Source: Neobacillus pocheonensis (lineage in GTDB: Bacteria; Bacillota; Bacilli; Bacillales; Cytobacillaceae). From it: a DNA stretch of 64,000 nucleotides. Both the position numbers and the translations under genes were made by a program. Shown in pieces: positions 9,674 to 19,428 of this stretch (its first letter is position 1; each line of letters starts with the position of its first letter). Where the stretch lies: assembly GCA_023702235.1 (NCBI GenBank), contig JAMQCR010000001.1, forward strand, positions 1,178,001 to 1,242,000. The letters run 5' to 3'. The notes under the pieces are model-generated. The model was not told the origin of the DNA. It ran no database searches and worked only from the letters and a program-made list of their open reading frames with translations.

Positions 9674-11065
9674 ATGAAACAAACCTTAATTAAGGATTTG
9701 TACAGAAATACAGAAAACTTCGTTGATCAAAAGGTTCAATTATCAGGGTGGATTCGCACAATCCGTGATTCCAAAACCTTTGGTTTCATCGAATTAAATG
9801 ATGGAAGCTTCTTTAAAGGGGTGCAGATTGTTTTTGATGAACAATTGGCGAACTTCAAAGACATAGCTAAGCTTCCAATCAGTTCGTCTATTAAAGTCGA
9901 AGGAGATTTTATTCATACTCCGCAAGCAAAGCAGCCATTTGAAATTAAGGCAACGGGAATTGTAGTTGAAGGTACATCAAACGTCGACTATCCATTACAA
10001 AAGAAAAAGCACTCTTTTGAATATTTACGAACAATTGCACATTTAAGACCAAGAACTAATACATTTTCGGCAGTTTTCCGCATCCGTTCATTGGCTTCCT
10101 ATGCCCTTCATAAATTCTTCCAGGATCGAGGATTTGTTTATGTTCATACGCCGATTATCACTGGAAGTGACACCGAGGGTGCGGGTGAAATGTTTAGAGT
10201 GACAACTCTGGATATGGGTAACCTTCCTAGAAATGATGAAGGAAAAATCGATTCAACGAAAGACTTTTTTGGTAAGGAATCGAATCTTACTGTAAGTGGG
10301 CAGCTTAATGCTGAAGCATTTGCATTAGCTTTCCGCAACGTTTATACGTTCGGTCCGACATTTAGAGCGGAAAACTCAAACACAGCCCGACATGCCGCTG
10401 AATTCTGGATGCTTGAGCCTGAACTTGCTTTTGCGGAGCTTCCTGATATTATGGACCTTGCAGAAGATATGGTGAAGTTTGTCATTGGTTATGTTTTAGA
10501 ACAAGCCCCTGAAGAAATGAACTTCTTTAACAGCTTTATTGAAAAGGGCTTATTAGATCGTCTAAATAATGCCCATAATGCAGACTTTGGCCGCGTCACT
10601 TATTCAGAGGCAATTGAGCTGTTAAAAAACTCAGAAGAAACATTTGCCTATCCAGTTGAATGGGGACTCGACCTACAAACAGAACATGAGCGTTACCTTT
10701 GCGAAAAAGTCTTCCAAAGACCGGTATTTGTTACCGATTATCCAAAAGAAATTAAGGCGTTCTATATGAGATTAAATGAAGATAACAAAACTGTTGCCGC
10801 TACTGACTTACTAGTGCCAGGGATTGGCGAATTAATTGGTGGAAGTCAACGTGAAGAGCGCGAAGAAATTTTGGCAGGTAAAATTACTGACCTCGGCATG
10901 AATGAGGAAGATTATTGGTGGTACCTTGAATTAAGAAAATACGGAGGTACAAAACATTCTGGCTATGGTATTGGTTTTGAACGATTAATTATGTATTTAA
11001 CAGGAATGTCTAATATCCGTGATGTGATCCCATTCCCAAGAACACCGGGAAATGCTGACTTTTAA
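9674..11065 (+). CDS. asnS: Asparaginyl-tRNA synthetase
   Basis: A 463-residue class II aminoacyl-tRNA synthetase. It has the N-terminal OB-fold ([19 protein letters not shown]), motif 2 ([20 protein letters not shown]) and motif 3 ([15 protein letters not shown]). The loop holding [19 protein letters not shown] and the length near 463-466 match the E. coli-type AsnRS rather than the shorter form of about 430 residues that I recall from B. subtilis. AGGAGG is well placed before the ATG. It charges tRNA-Asn in the cytoplasm. Confidence 0.93.
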   Translation: MKQTLIKDLYRNTENFVDQKVQLSGWIRTIRDSKTFGFIELNDGSFFKGVQIVFDEQLANFKDIAKLPISSSIKVEGDFIHTPQAKQPFEIKATGIVVEGTSNVDYPLQKKKHSFEYLRTIAHLRPRTNTFSAVFRIRSLASYALHKFFQDRGFVYVHTPIITGSDTEGAGEMFRVTTLDMGNLPRNDEGKIDSTKDFFGKESNLTVSGQLNAEAFALAFRNVYTFGPTFRAENSNTARHAAEFWMLEPELAFAELPDIMDLAEDMVKFVIGYVLEQAPEEMNFFNSFIEKGLLDRLNNAHNADFGRVTYSEAIELLKNSEETFAYPVEWGLDLQTEHERYLCEKVFQRPVFVTDYPKEIKAFYMRLNEDNKTVAATDLLVPGIGELIGGSQREEREEILAGKITDLGMNEEDYWWYLELRKYGGTKHSGYGIGFERLIMYLTGMSNIRDVIPFPRTPGNADF

Positions 11066-11101
11066 TTTATGCCAAAAATATTTTCATGTAAAATAAAAGA
11101 C

Positions 11102-11147
11102 AAATTAATAAGAGACCAATTCGGCTGAATTGGTCTCTTATTAATTT
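11102..11147. terminator. Long perfect-stem terminator after asnS
   Basis: A 21-bp perfect inverted repeat (11102-11122 with 11127-11147, loop GGCT). Its A/T-rich outer parts make it usable from either strand. Confidence 0.85.
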
Positions 11148-11154
11148 GCAACTT

Positions 11155-11328
11155 CTACGGATTTTGCAATTCTTCTTCGAAGAAAAATGTCCCTGGATGT
11201 TCCTTCACAATGTAAGAGTATCGTTTCATATTTTTTACATATTGCGATTTTACTATGGTGACTTCCTCACCAGTCTCTTTAATATTCACAATTTGACCAT
11301 TTTTGTAACGGTTATTTAGGCTCCTCAA
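11155..11328 (-). CDS. Small conserved-looking protein, unknown function
   Basis: A 57-residue basic protein (YKNGQIVNIKETGEEVTIVK, then VKEHPGTFFFEEELQNP) with an SH3-like beta pattern. I prefer the TTG at 11326-11328 because AAGGGGTG lies five bases upstream; an ATG at 11349 has its ribosome site too close. It shares the asnS terminator. Family not recognised. Confidence 0.55.
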   Translation of the reverse strand: MRSLNNRYKNGQIVNIKETGEEVTIVKSQYVKNMKRYSYIVKEHPGTFFFEEELQNP

Positions 11329-11531
11329 TTTGACACCCCTTTTTTTCATTCCTTTTTTAAGTATACCACATTATGATGAAGTCCTTTTTTACGAATAAAA
11401 GAATACCTGATTATTATGTCCATTTCTGATTTTCTTTGAACGCGAAACAAAAATGAAAATGTTTTCGTTTAATTTTTTTGTGATTTTTATAAAATAATTT
11501 AATTTATTTATTTAAAGAGGGGGAATTGTAA

Positions 11532-11680
11532 ATGAAAGACGATATTACAAGAGTATTACCTCTGGTTGAAAAAGCAAAATTAGATAAAGAAAAAGCACTG
11601 AATTGATCAATTTGCTGCAGGGAAAAGACAGACCCATCCACTCAAAAGTAGTTCTTTTTTATTGGAATTGTTTTAAATAA
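11532..11680 (+). pseudogene. Small ORF, probably split by a one-base deletion
   Basis: An ATG with a very good GAGGGGGAA site starts 24 codons ending KAKLDKEKALN. If one T is added in the TT at 11603-11604, the frame continues LINLLQGKDRPIHSKVV to a TAA at 11678-11680, giving about 49 residues. I infer one small protein with a deletion, but a genuine 24-residue peptide cannot be excluded. No family recognised. Confidence 0.4.
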
Positions 11681-11781
11681 TTTTAATATTTTTTTAAAAA
11701 AGATAAGGTATCCTTAACTGTAGAGGACATTATCCAAATGAAATAGTTAATAACGTCATATTTCAATGGGTGGAGGAAAAG

Positions 11782-12471
11782 ATGAAAATATTAATTGTTG
11801 AAGATGAAAAGGCTCTTTTAGACGGAATCACCCATATTTTACTTGAAGAAAATTATTATGTTGATACTGCAGGGAATGGTTTTGATGGACTTCAGTTAGC
11901 GAAACAAAATATCTATGATGTAATCATCCTTGATATAATGTTACCTGAACTTGATGGGTTCTCGGTTTTAAAATCATTGAGAGATAACTCCATTAAGACC
12001 CCAATACTTCTCCTTACTGCCAAAGATAGTGTTGAGGATCGTGTGAAAGGGTTGGATTTAGGTGCAGATGATTATCTAATTAAACCATTTGCGGCACCTG
12101 AATTGCTTGCGCGTATCCGTGTTCTCCTGCGTGGTAAAGGTGACAGTGACAATGAACTTATATATGGACCGATAAAAGTAATGGAACATGAACATGATGG
12201 TTATATAGATGGTCAAAAACTTAATTTAACAATAAAAGAATACTTATTATTGGAGTTTTTTATTCGAAACAAAGAGCAAATCCTATTAAGAGATCAAATT
12301 TTTAATCGAATTTGGGGGTTTAGCTCCGAGGCTGGTTTAAATGTAGTTGATGTCTATGTACACCATCTTCGAAAAAAAATGGGTACATTTCAATGCGATC
12401 ATTTGTTAAAAACCGTACGTGGGATTGGTTTTATGCTAAAAGGGGACGAAGCCGATGTTTCGAAAAACTAA
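11782..12471 (+). CDS. OmpR/PhoB-type response regulator
   Basis: A 229-residue response regulator with an N-terminal receiver domain (acidic pair at residues 8-9, phosphoacceptor Asp51 in ILDIMLPELDG, Lys near 100 in YLIKPF) and a C-terminal winged helix (LLRDQIFNRIWG, VDVYVHHLRKKM). I chose the ATG at 11782, because GGTGGAGG lies upstream and the in-frame GTG 11770 is part of that site. The kinase gene overlaps its end by 17 bases. Confidence 0.9.
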   Translation: MKILIVEDEKALLDGITHILLEENYYVDTAGNGFDGLQLAKQNIYDVIILDIMLPELDGFSVLKSLRDNSIKTPILLLTAKDSVEDRVKGLDLGADDYLIKPFAAPELLARIRVLLRGKGDSDNELIYGPIKVMEHEHDGYIDGQKLNLTIKEYLLLEFFIRNKEQILLRDQIFNRIWGFSSEAGLNVVDVYVHHLRKKMGTFQCDHLLKTVRGIGFMLKGDEADVSKN

Positions 12472-13711
12472 AATTAGGCTTGTTTCATTATATACGCTCG
12501 TTTTCTTCTTTATATTAAGTGCCTTAGTAATGAGTTTATACATTTATATGGATCGAAATTCGTATTCTTCGATTGATGATAAACTAACACATAAGGCGAG
12601 TGCCTTGATCATAAATAAAGGAAAAGCTGCACTTGAGGAAAATGAGAGTGAGTCGGAGAGAAAGGTTTCTTACCTCTATTGGGGTAAAAAAGGCGAATTA
12701 ATAAAAAGTTATCCAGAGAACGTCTTTAATCAAAAGGAACTTAGCTATTTAAAACCATCGAATCAAAAAGATTATTTAAGGACACAATCAATAGAAGGTC
12801 ATTTTTATCGAATCTTAATCATGGAAAAAAGGCAAGTTAACCAGATTGGTATTAAACCTGTTACGAGCATTGACCTTGTATATAATATTGACCCTGAAGT
12901 AACTATATTAAATAATCTTCTTGGAATGATTGGTCTAGGTATTGCTGTGGGCTTGATTTTGTCTTATTTAGCGGGGCTTATTCTTGCAAATAAAGCACTT
13001 GTCCCGATACAAAAATCATGGGAGAAACAATCACAATTTGTGGCTGATGCATCTCATGAGCTGCGAACACCACTATCAGTCATTCAAACCCATTTAGAAC
13101 TTCTATTTCGCCATCCAACCAATACAATCGAACAAGAAAGTATAACCATTTTTAAAAGCTTATCTGAGGTAAAAAGGATTAACAAATTAGTCGAGGATTT
13201 ACTCACATTGGCAAGGAGTGATTCAGATGAAAAACAAATAGATCCACATTGGTTTTTTTTCGATGAACTACTTCGATTAATCATAGAACAATTTGCCCCA
13301 ATTGCAGAAATGAAAGATATATTAATCGAAGATAATATAGAAGATAAGCTTCAATATTTTGGGGATAAAAATCGATTGCACCAGCTTTTTGTCATTCTCG
13401 TTGATAATGCCCTTAAATATACATCTGCTAAAGGTAGAGTGAATATTTCCTGCAAAAAGGAAGGGAGCTTATTACGAATCGTAATATTTGATACAGGAGT
13501 GGGGATCCCCGAAAGTGATTTACCTTTTGTCTTTGACCGATTTTATCGAAGTGACAAAAGTAGAACAAGGGAGGAAGGTGGAACAGGACTTGGATTATCG
13601 ATTGCCAAGTGGATTGTTGAAGCACACCGTGGTCACATAACTGTTGAAAGTAAATTAGTTGAAGGGACAAGATTCACTATAAAACTGCCACTAAAAGAAA
13701 GATTAAATTAG
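12455..13711 (+). CDS. Sensor histidine kinase
   Basis: A 418-residue membrane kinase: membrane segment at about 9-28, an extracellular sensor region to about 150, a second segment near 155-178, then the HisKA domain with the phosphorylated His201 in DASHELRTPLS and a HATPase domain with N, G1 (DTGVGIP) and G2 (GGTGLGLSIAKW) boxes. It overlaps the response regulator, so the two form an operon. The signal is unknown. The type resembles CusS/ArlS-like kinases. Confidence 0.9.
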   Translation: MFRKTKIRLVSLYTLVFFFILSALVMSLYIYMDRNSYSSIDDKLTHKASALIINKGKAALEENESESERKVSYLYWGKKGELIKSYPENVFNQKELSYLKPSNQKDYLRTQSIEGHFYRILIMEKRQVNQIGIKPVTSIDLVYNIDPEVTILNNLLGMIGLGIAVGLILSYLAGLILANKALVPIQKSWEKQSQFVADASHELRTPLSVIQTHLELLFRHPTNTIEQESITIFKSLSEVKRINKLVEDLLTLARSDSDEKQIDPHWFFFDELLRLIIEQFAPIAEMKDILIEDNIEDKLQYFGDKNRLHQLFVILVDNALKYTSAKGRVNISCKKEGSLLRIVIFDTGVGIPESDLPFVFDRFYRSDKSRTREEGGTGLGLSIAKWIVEAHRGHITVESKLVEGTRFTIKLPLKERLN

Positions 13712-13784
13712 ACACTTCAGGGTGAGTTTTTTTATATCACAAAGCGCAGAAATTGGCAAAAAAGGACTTGGATCAGTGGATATA

Positions 13785-13813
13785 AAAATAGCACGCATTT
13801 TGCGTGCTATTTT
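13785..13813. terminator. Intrinsic terminator, bidirectional
   Basis: AAAATAGCACGCA, TTT loop, TGCGTGCTATTTT; placed between the convergent kinase and lysine permease genes. Confidence 0.85.
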
Positions 13814-13826
13814 AACAAGTTGATCA

Positions 13827-15308
13827 TTAATTACTTAAATCGCATTTCTGTAATGGGATTACCTTTGTCTTTTTCACAAATTTGTAACCAAGCCATAAAA
13901 TGAGGAAAAGGGGCAATCCAATATAAGAAACTAAAACGCCATTCCAATCAATATGATTACCCATAAAGGCTGAGTAGTTTTGACCTAATACAACAAATCC
14001 ACAGACAGCAAAGGCGAAGATTGGACCAAATGGGAAAAACTTTGATTTATAGGGCAGCTTGTTAAGGTCCATACCTTGAGCAACAAATGCTCTACGGAAA
14101 CGATAATGACAAATGGCAATTCCAAGCCATGCGATAAATCCGGACATGCCTGAAGCATTTAACAGCCAGACGTAAACTGTACCGTCCCCAAATAATGAAG
14201 CAAGGAAAGCGAGTGTTCCTACTAACGAAGTTAAAATTAACGCATTAACAGGGACACCATTTTTGTTTAATTTTCCAAGGAATTTTGGTGCGTTTCCTTG
14301 ACGGGCTAAATCCCATAACATACGGGTTGAAGCATACATGCCTGAATTTCCTGCAGATAACACTGCTGTTAATATAACGGCATTCATAACAGACGCGGCG
14401 AAAGCAATTCCCGCTTTTTGAAATACAAGTGTGAATGGGCTAACACTTACATCACTGTTTGCCAAACTTCCATTCGTATATGGAATTAACAGTCCTATTA
14501 CTAAAATAGCTAATACATAAAATAAAAGAATGCGCCAAAATACTTGTTTTACAGCACGCGGAATGGATTTAGCTGGGTCATCAGTTTCACCAGCTGCAAC
14601 GCCTAAAAGCTCTGTTCCTTGGAAGGAGAATCCAGCAGCCATAAAGATTCCTAGCATAGACATAAAGCCGCCGTGGAAAGGTGCATCACCAATGGTGAAG
14701 TTTTTAAATCCTATTACATGGCCTCCCATAATACCAAAAATCATCAAAGCACCTGTAATAACAAAGATAACAACAGTTACCACCTTAATTAAAGAGAACC
14801 AATATTCAGCTTCCCCAAAACCTTTTACAGAAAGATAGTTTAATAGAAACATTATGACTAAAAAGACAGCGCTCCATATAAATGAAGGAGTATGTGGAAA
14901 CCAGAACTTCATAATCATGGTTACTGCAGATAATTCGGCTGCAATCGTAATTGCCCAGTTATACCAGTAATTCCATCCAAGGGCGAAACCAAGGGAGGGA
15001 TCGACAAACTTATTTGCATATGTGCTAAAGCTACCTGCAACAGGCATATAAGCACCCATTTCAGCTAAGCTTGTCATTAAAAAATAGACCATTATCCCAA
15101 TGACAAGATAAGAAAGAAGGGCACCACCTGGACCTGCAGCATGAATGGCTCCACCGCTGGCTAGAAATAGTCCAGTACCTATCGTTCCTCCAAGGGATAT
15201 CATCGTAAGGTGACGTGCTTTTAAGCTGCGTTTTAATTCAGCTGTTTCCTGTTTAGATGAATTAACACTAGTGTTAGCATTTTCTCGTAAAGCCCGTGCT
15301 GTCTGCAT
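13827..15308 (-). CDS. lysP: Lysine-specific APC-family permease
   Basis: A 493-residue amino acid-polyamine-organocation permease with about twelve membrane segments. The N-terminal family signature is LTMISLGGTIGTGLFLASGG (residues 35-54) and a second is GAGFSFQGTELLGVAAGETD-like near 225-244. The lysine riboswitch in its leader argues that lysine is the substrate, which fits LysP homology. GGAGT precedes the ATG. Confidence 0.88.
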   Translation of the reverse strand: MQTARALRENANTSVNSSKQETAELKRSLKARHLTMISLGGTIGTGLFLASGGAIHAAGPGGALLSYLVIGIMVYFLMTSLAEMGAYMPVAGSFSTYANKFVDPSLGFALGWNYWYNWAITIAAELSAVTMIMKFWFPHTPSFIWSAVFLVIMFLLNYLSVKGFGEAEYWFSLIKVVTVVIFVITGALMIFGIMGGHVIGFKNFTIGDAPFHGGFMSMLGIFMAAGFSFQGTELLGVAAGETDDPAKSIPRAVKQVFWRILLFYVLAILVIGLLIPYTNGSLANSDVSVSPFTLVFQKAGIAFAASVMNAVILTAVLSAGNSGMYASTRMLWDLARQGNAPKFLGKLNKNGVPVNALILTSLVGTLAFLASLFGDGTVYVWLLNASGMSGFIAWLGIAICHYRFRRAFVAQGMDLNKLPYKSKFFPFGPIFAFAVCGFVVLGQNYSAFMGNHIDWNGVLVSYIGLPLFLILWLGYKFVKKTKVIPLQKCDLSN

Positions 15309-15354
15309 TGTCTAGACTCCTTTTTCTTTTTTCTGGAAGGAGTTTGGAATAAAA

Positions 15355-15610
15355 AATGCCATCGAAGTAGAATCGATGGCATTGTAAATACCCCGCATCA
15401 TACCTTCCGAAAGATAGCTCAACACGAATGACTGGTAGGGTCAGACGTGACAGTTCTGTTCCTTTTTGGAGACAGCCCCAGCATGCTTTACCCGAGATGA
15501 AAGCACACTTCGGCAGCTTTTCCTTTCTAACGGAGTCAGGGATGTCTCTGCATCTCGTCCGCAATACTTATAAAAACCGCGACCTCTACCTCATCGGTTT
15601 GATGAGGATT
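15355..15610 (-). promoter_or_regulatory. Lysine riboswitch (L box) with terminator
   Basis: On the minus strand the leader has the L-box hallmarks: GATGAGGTAGAGGTCGCG near its 5' end, then AAGTAT, GAAAGG, GCCGAAG and a closing GTATGATGCGG. It ends in a hairpin (AATGCCATCGA / TCGATGGCATT, 15355-15383) with a T run just before the permease ribosome site. When lysine is bound, transcription should stop before lysP. Confidence 0.88.
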
Positions 15611-15638
15611 TGTCATATGAAATTGATATATTACTAAA

Positions 15639-15665
15639 GTATAATTACTATTATGAAATTGTCAA
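15639..15665 (-). promoter_or_regulatory. SigA-type promoter for the lysP leader
   Basis: On the minus strand, TTGACA and TATACT are separated by 16 bases, about 25 bases upstream of the riboswitch. Confidence 0.75.
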
Positions 15666-15909
15666 TATATATTTACAAAGCAAAAACAAGTGTTAAGGCT
15701 TAATAATACTTATGGTCATCGTGTGGATTTGTATAAATATTCATTTTCTTATAACATATAACATGATATTGAAATAATTATGCAATTTTGTGTATAGTTG
15801 AATCGTCAGATAATTTATTATTATTATAAAAAACTTTTAAATTTACATGTAAGCTGAGAATCGGTATTCTTTACTAAGAAATATTTTCAGGTATTAGGAG
15901 GATACTTCC

Positions 15910-16734
15910 ATGCAGGTTATTGGAATATTGATTGGATCCCTCGTTATTGTATTGGGGTTTAACCTTTTCTTAATCCCACATGAAGTGTTAAGTGGCGGAA
16001 TGAGTGGGATATCAATGATTTTGGGGATGGTTACCCCTCTGAATACGGGATTGGTTAACTTCGTTTTGAACTTTCCATTATTGATTATTGGATATAAAAT
16101 GCTAGGTAAAAAATTTGTTGTGAATTCAATCATTTCAGTAGTGATTATTTCATTAGGACTTTATTTAGTTCCTGTCCATGAAATCGCGAAGGATACCATA
16201 CTTTCATCGATTTTCGGCGGTGCCTTAACAGGACTCGGGGTAGGGATTGTCTTCCGCTGCTCAGGGTCTACTGGCGGATTTGACATCATTGGTATGATTA
16301 TTGCAAGAAAACGAGACTTTCCCATCGGTGTCTTGCTTTCGGGGATGAATGCAGTTGTCATCGTAATCAGTGGCTTTTTGTTTAACTGGGATTCGGCGCT
16401 CAATACATTAGTTTCCATTTATGTCACCGGAAAAGTGGTGGATGCTATATATACCGATCATGCGAAGTTGACAATCATGATCATTACCGATAAGGGCGAG
16501 GAGATGCGTCAGCATTTACTATCCAATTTGTATAGGGGCTTGACGATCATGGACGGGGTTGGAGGCTATTCGAATGACAAACGCAATATTTTAGTTACCG
16601 TAATTTCCCGTTATGAACTTAACGAAGTAAAGAACCTTATCGCAGAGATCGACACAGCTGCATTTGTCAATATTACCGAAACGATAGAAGTGATGGGGCT
16701 GTTTCATCTGCCAGCCCTCAATAAAGTAAAATAA
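15910..16734 (+). CDS. YitT family membrane protein (DUF161/DUF2179)
   Basis: A 274-residue YitT-family protein: five to six N-terminal membrane segments with repeated glycine motifs (GGMSGISMILG, GLGVGIVFRCSGSTGGFDII), then a soluble DUF2179 domain from about 190 (HAKLTIMIITDKGEEMRQHL, RGLTIMDGVGGYS). TTAGGAGGA is the ribosome site. Function of the family is not established. This is one of three YitT genes in the window. Confidence 0.88.
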   Translation: MQVIGILIGSLVIVLGFNLFLIPHEVLSGGMSGISMILGMVTPLNTGLVNFVLNFPLLIIGYKMLGKKFVVNSIISVVIISLGLYLVPVHEIAKDTILSSIFGGALTGLGVGIVFRCSGSTGGFDIIGMIIARKRDFPIGVLLSGMNAVVIVISGFLFNWDSALNTLVSIYVTGKVVDAIYTDHAKLTIMIITDKGEEMRQHLLSNLYRGLTIMDGVGGYSNDKRNILVTVISRYELNEVKNLIAEIDTAAFVNITETIEVMGLFHLPALNKVK

Positions 16735-16757
16735 CCCCAGATTTGGGGTTATTTTTT
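16728..16757 (+). terminator. Intrinsic terminator
   Basis: AAAATAACCCCA, GATT loop, TGGGGTTATTTTTT, starting at the gene's stop codon. Confidence 0.85.
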
Positions 16758-16851
16758 GTATCATTTTTATTACCGTTAACAAATAATTCAGAAATCTGAT
16801 ATACTAGAATAATGGATAAATACAATATGGTAATAGAAGGGAAAAGAAACA

Positions 16852-17820
16852 ATGCGTTCCATTATATTAGGCATTTTTGCCGCTTTCTTTTTTGCATTTA
16901 CGTTTATTCTTAATAGGATGATGGATTTAGCAGGAGGAAGCTGGATTTGGAGTGCTTCATTAAGATATTTCTTTATGATGCCTTTTCTATTAATAATTGT
17001 CATGGGCAGAAGAAATCTTAAACCATTGCTAAGTGAAATGAAAAAGCAACCGGTTGCATGGTTTTTATGGAGTTCTATTGGTTTCGGTTTATTTTATGCG
17101 CCGCTTTGTTTTTCAGCCGCCTACGCCCCAGGATGGCTGATTGCAGCTACATGGCAAACTACGATTATCTCTGGTTCCTTATTGGCTCCATTTTTTTACG
17201 AATCGTTTCAGACTAAAAGGGGTCCAATTCAGGTAAAAAGAAAAATACCCTTTAAAGGTCTAGCAATGTCCTTGATTATATTACTTGGGATCATCCTGAT
17301 GCAATTAGAACAAGCGAATCATCTATCCATTCTTAAGTTATTCCTAGGCGTAATTCCCGTTGTCGTTGCTTCATTTGCTTATCCTTTAGGAAACAGAAAG
17401 ATGATGGAGGTTTGTGGAGGTCGCCTAGATGTTTTTCAACGAGTACTAGGAATGACTTTGGCAAGTCTGCCTTTCTGGATTGTTTTGGCGATATATGGTC
17501 TAATTTCAGTGGGTCCGCCAAGTAGTGAGCAATCCATTCAATCCGGATTGGTTGCCATTTCCTCTGGGGTCATTGCAACTATTTTATTTTTTCAAGCTAC
17601 AGATTTAGTGCGAGGTAATATGCAGAAGCTTGCTGCGGTCGAAGCAACCCAATCGATGGAAGTCTTATTTGCTTTAATCGGTGAGCTAACCCTTTTAAAC
17701 TCTCCTATTCCATCTGCGTTATCGTGGAGCGGAATGGTATTAGTTATGGGTGGAATGATTTTACACAGTTATGTATCGAATAAAAAGGATCTTCCTTATA
17801 GGCAAAATGCGAGTGCATAG
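16852..17820 (+). CDS. DMT-type (EmrE-like) efflux transporter
   Basis: A 322-residue protein with about ten membrane segments and two homologous halves, the layout of the drug/metabolite transporter superfamily, in particular the multidrug resistance efflux (EmrE domain) group. Visible cues are the N-terminal SIILGIFAAFFFAFTFILNR and the conserved C-terminal half with FFQATDLVRGN and AVEATQSMEVLFALIGE. A long internal basic loop (residues 121-140) links the halves. Substrate unknown. Confidence 0.8.
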   Translation: MRSIILGIFAAFFFAFTFILNRMMDLAGGSWIWSASLRYFFMMPFLLIIVMGRRNLKPLLSEMKKQPVAWFLWSSIGFGLFYAPLCFSAAYAPGWLIAATWQTTIISGSLLAPFFYESFQTKRGPIQVKRKIPFKGLAMSLIILLGIILMQLEQANHLSILKLFLGVIPVVVASFAYPLGNRKMMEVCGGRLDVFQRVLGMTLASLPFWIVLAIYGLISVGPPSSEQSIQSGLVAISSGVIATILFFQATDLVRGNMQKLAAVEATQSMEVLFALIGELTLLNSPIPSALSWSGMVLVMGGMILHSYVSNKKDLPYRQNASA

Positions 17821-17821
17821 G

Positions 17822-17861
17822 AAAAGATCCTTATCGATTTGTTAGATAAGGATCTTTTTTT
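17822..17861. terminator. Intrinsic terminator
   Basis: AAAAGATCCTTATC pairs with GATAAGGATCTTTT, nine-base loop, T run after. Confidence 0.85.
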
Positions 17862-17873
17862 GTTCCAATGGGG

Positions 17874-18734
17874 TCACCCAATAAGATAAGGGGTTAGTTT
17901 ATCAATAGCCTCTTGCACTTTAACTGCATTTGTTTTATACATTTCTTTTGTTTTTTCACAATCGGTACCTAGTGAAAATAATTCTAAATCTGCTTGGGTT
18001 TTCTTTAGCGTTGCCAGTAAAAGAGGACGTTGTGTAGACGAAGGCACCTTCAATTTATCATCATAAATATCGATGGTAACTTCCCCATATGAATCAATCT
18101 GGCCAAGAAAAACATTATCAAGGGTAACCTCAAGCTTTTCTAATTCTGTATGCAGCCATCCTCGGCTTTTTCCGGATGAACGTAATGGTTCATCTAAAAT
18201 TTTCCCATCCATGATAACGGTTTGGGGTTCTTTCTCATTCGCCATTTTCATTTGCAAATCTTTCGGAGTTAATGGGCGGTTTTCTTTTTTTAATAAGGCG
18301 CTTAGGTTTCCTCGTGGTTCCAAGACGGCAAATTCAACATCTGCAAATCTAAAAATATCTTTCTCACGAAGCAATGCTGATAATTCGTCAATAGTATATT
18401 TTTCCTTCTTTAAATTATCCTCTAAAATTTTCCCATCCTTAATTAAGACAGTCCCTCTTCCCTCGACAATATCACGGAATGTTTTACTTTTTAATGAAAA
18501 AAAGTTCGCCAAAAAAGTAACAAGTCCAAATACGATTATTGCTAATGCACCGTGATACATATTACTTTCAAGTCCAGTAACTACTTCACCGGCAATGCTT
18601 CCAATCGTAATACCTGCAACATATTCAAAGAAAGAGAGCTCGGAGATTTGTTTTTTTCCGATTATTTTTGTTGTTATAAACAAGAGCAGTAAGAAAATAA
18701 TGGATCTCGATACAATTCCAAGCCATCCAGGCAT
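17874..18734 (-). CDS. YetF/DUF421 family membrane protein
   Basis: A 286-residue DUF421 protein: three N-terminal membrane segments (RSIIFLLLLFITTKIIGKKQ, then VAGITIGSIAGEV) and two copies of the soluble YetF fold (GTVLIKDGKILEDNLKKEKY and a second near PQTVIMDGKILDEPLRSSGK). GAGGTGA precedes the ATG. Next to it on the same strand is a DUF1657 gene, the pairing also seen in spore-associated spoVA2mob-type operons, so a role in the spore or its membrane is plausible; no SpoVA genes are present here. Confidence 0.85.
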   Translation of the reverse strand: MPGWLGIVSRSIIFLLLLFITTKIIGKKQISELSFFEYVAGITIGSIAGEVVTGLESNMYHGALAIIVFGLVTFLANFFSLKSKTFRDIVEGRGTVLIKDGKILEDNLKKEKYTIDELSALLREKDIFRFADVEFAVLEPRGNLSALLKKENRPLTPKDLQMKMANEKEPQTVIMDGKILDEPLRSSGKSRGWLHTELEKLEVTLDNVFLGQIDSYGEVTIDIYDDKLKVPSSTQRPLLLATLKKTQADLELFSLGTDCEKTKEMYKTNAVKVQEAIDKLTPYLIG

Positions 18735-18752
18735 CGATTACTCACCTCGAAA

Positions 18753-18959
18753 TTATGAACCTTTATATTGCGGTTCTTGACGTTCAAGTTCTAAAACACG
18801 TGTCTGAAGATCTTTTTTCACATCCATCATTGTTAACATCGTTTCGTGAAAAACTGTTTTAGCATCCTCATCAAGAGAATTTAAAGCAAGCGAGGATAAT
18901 TGTGATTCTATATTTTTTATGGATGATAGGCATTGTTTTACATTTGCAGCAATGGTCAC
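18753..18959 (-). CDS. DUF1657 small protein
   Basis: A 68-residue helical protein of the DUF1657 family (MTIAANVKQCLSSIKNIESQ, ending ELERQEPQYKGS). It lies 18 bases before the YetF gene and probably forms an operon with it. The family is typical of spore-formers. Molecular function unknown. Confidence 0.82.
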   Translation of the reverse strand: MTIAANVKQCLSSIKNIESQLSSLALNSLDEDAKTVFHETMLTMMDVKKDLQTRVLELERQEPQYKGS

Positions 18960-19031
18960 CTTAAATCAACTACCTTTCCATTTGCTTTAGAATCAGTAAG
19001 AGGGGGTAAATCAAGATAAAAATGAAAAATG

Positions 19032-19051
19032 GGTTGGCAAAATCGCCAACC
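19032..19051 (-). terminator. Intrinsic terminator of the upstream DUF1657 gene
   Basis: GGTTGGC, six-base loop, GCCAACC, followed on the minus strand by CATTTTTCATTTTT. It separates the two DUF1657 genes, perhaps partially. Confidence 0.7.
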
Positions 19052-19063
19052 TATTTATTCTAT

Positions 19064-19267
19064 TTATTGATTGTATTGAGGTTCTTCAGCTTGAATTTCT
19101 TGAAGACGCGGTTCAACGCTATCGAGAACCGATTGTGTTTGTTGTGCAGCTTGTTGATATAGCTGTTTTGCATTTTGATTATCAGTAGCTAACGCAAAAG
19201 CTTCAAAACTTGCCTGCGCACTTTTTAAACCTGCTAATGCCTGTTTTACCTGTGTTCCAACTGTCAT
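19064..19267 (-). CDS. DUF1657 small protein, second copy
   Basis: A 67-residue paralogue of the gene at 18753 (MTVGTQVKQALAGLKSAQAS start, EIQAEEPQYNQ end). A tandem duplication upstream of the YetF gene is the likely origin. AGAGGGACA-type ribosome site precedes the ATG. Confidence 0.82.
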   Translation of the reverse strand: MTVGTQVKQALAGLKSAQASFEAFALATDNQNAKQLYQQAAQQTQSVLDSVEPRLQEIQAEEPQYNQ

Positions 19268-19428
19268 TTAAATGTCCCTCTTTCGTGTTTGAATTGAAAT
19301 TACAAAAGTAGTATGCGGAATTGAATTGCAGCTTATGTATTTTGATTTTAATGGAAATAAACACCTAATTGAGGAGAGATTAAATTCCTTTCTAAAATGT
19401 CTAAAATGGATATTTTACCTAAGGGTTT

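Noticed and set aside
15274..15564. 96-codon frame on the minus strand upstream of lysP
   Set aside because: It runs through the lysine riboswitch and terminator and overlaps the lysP start.
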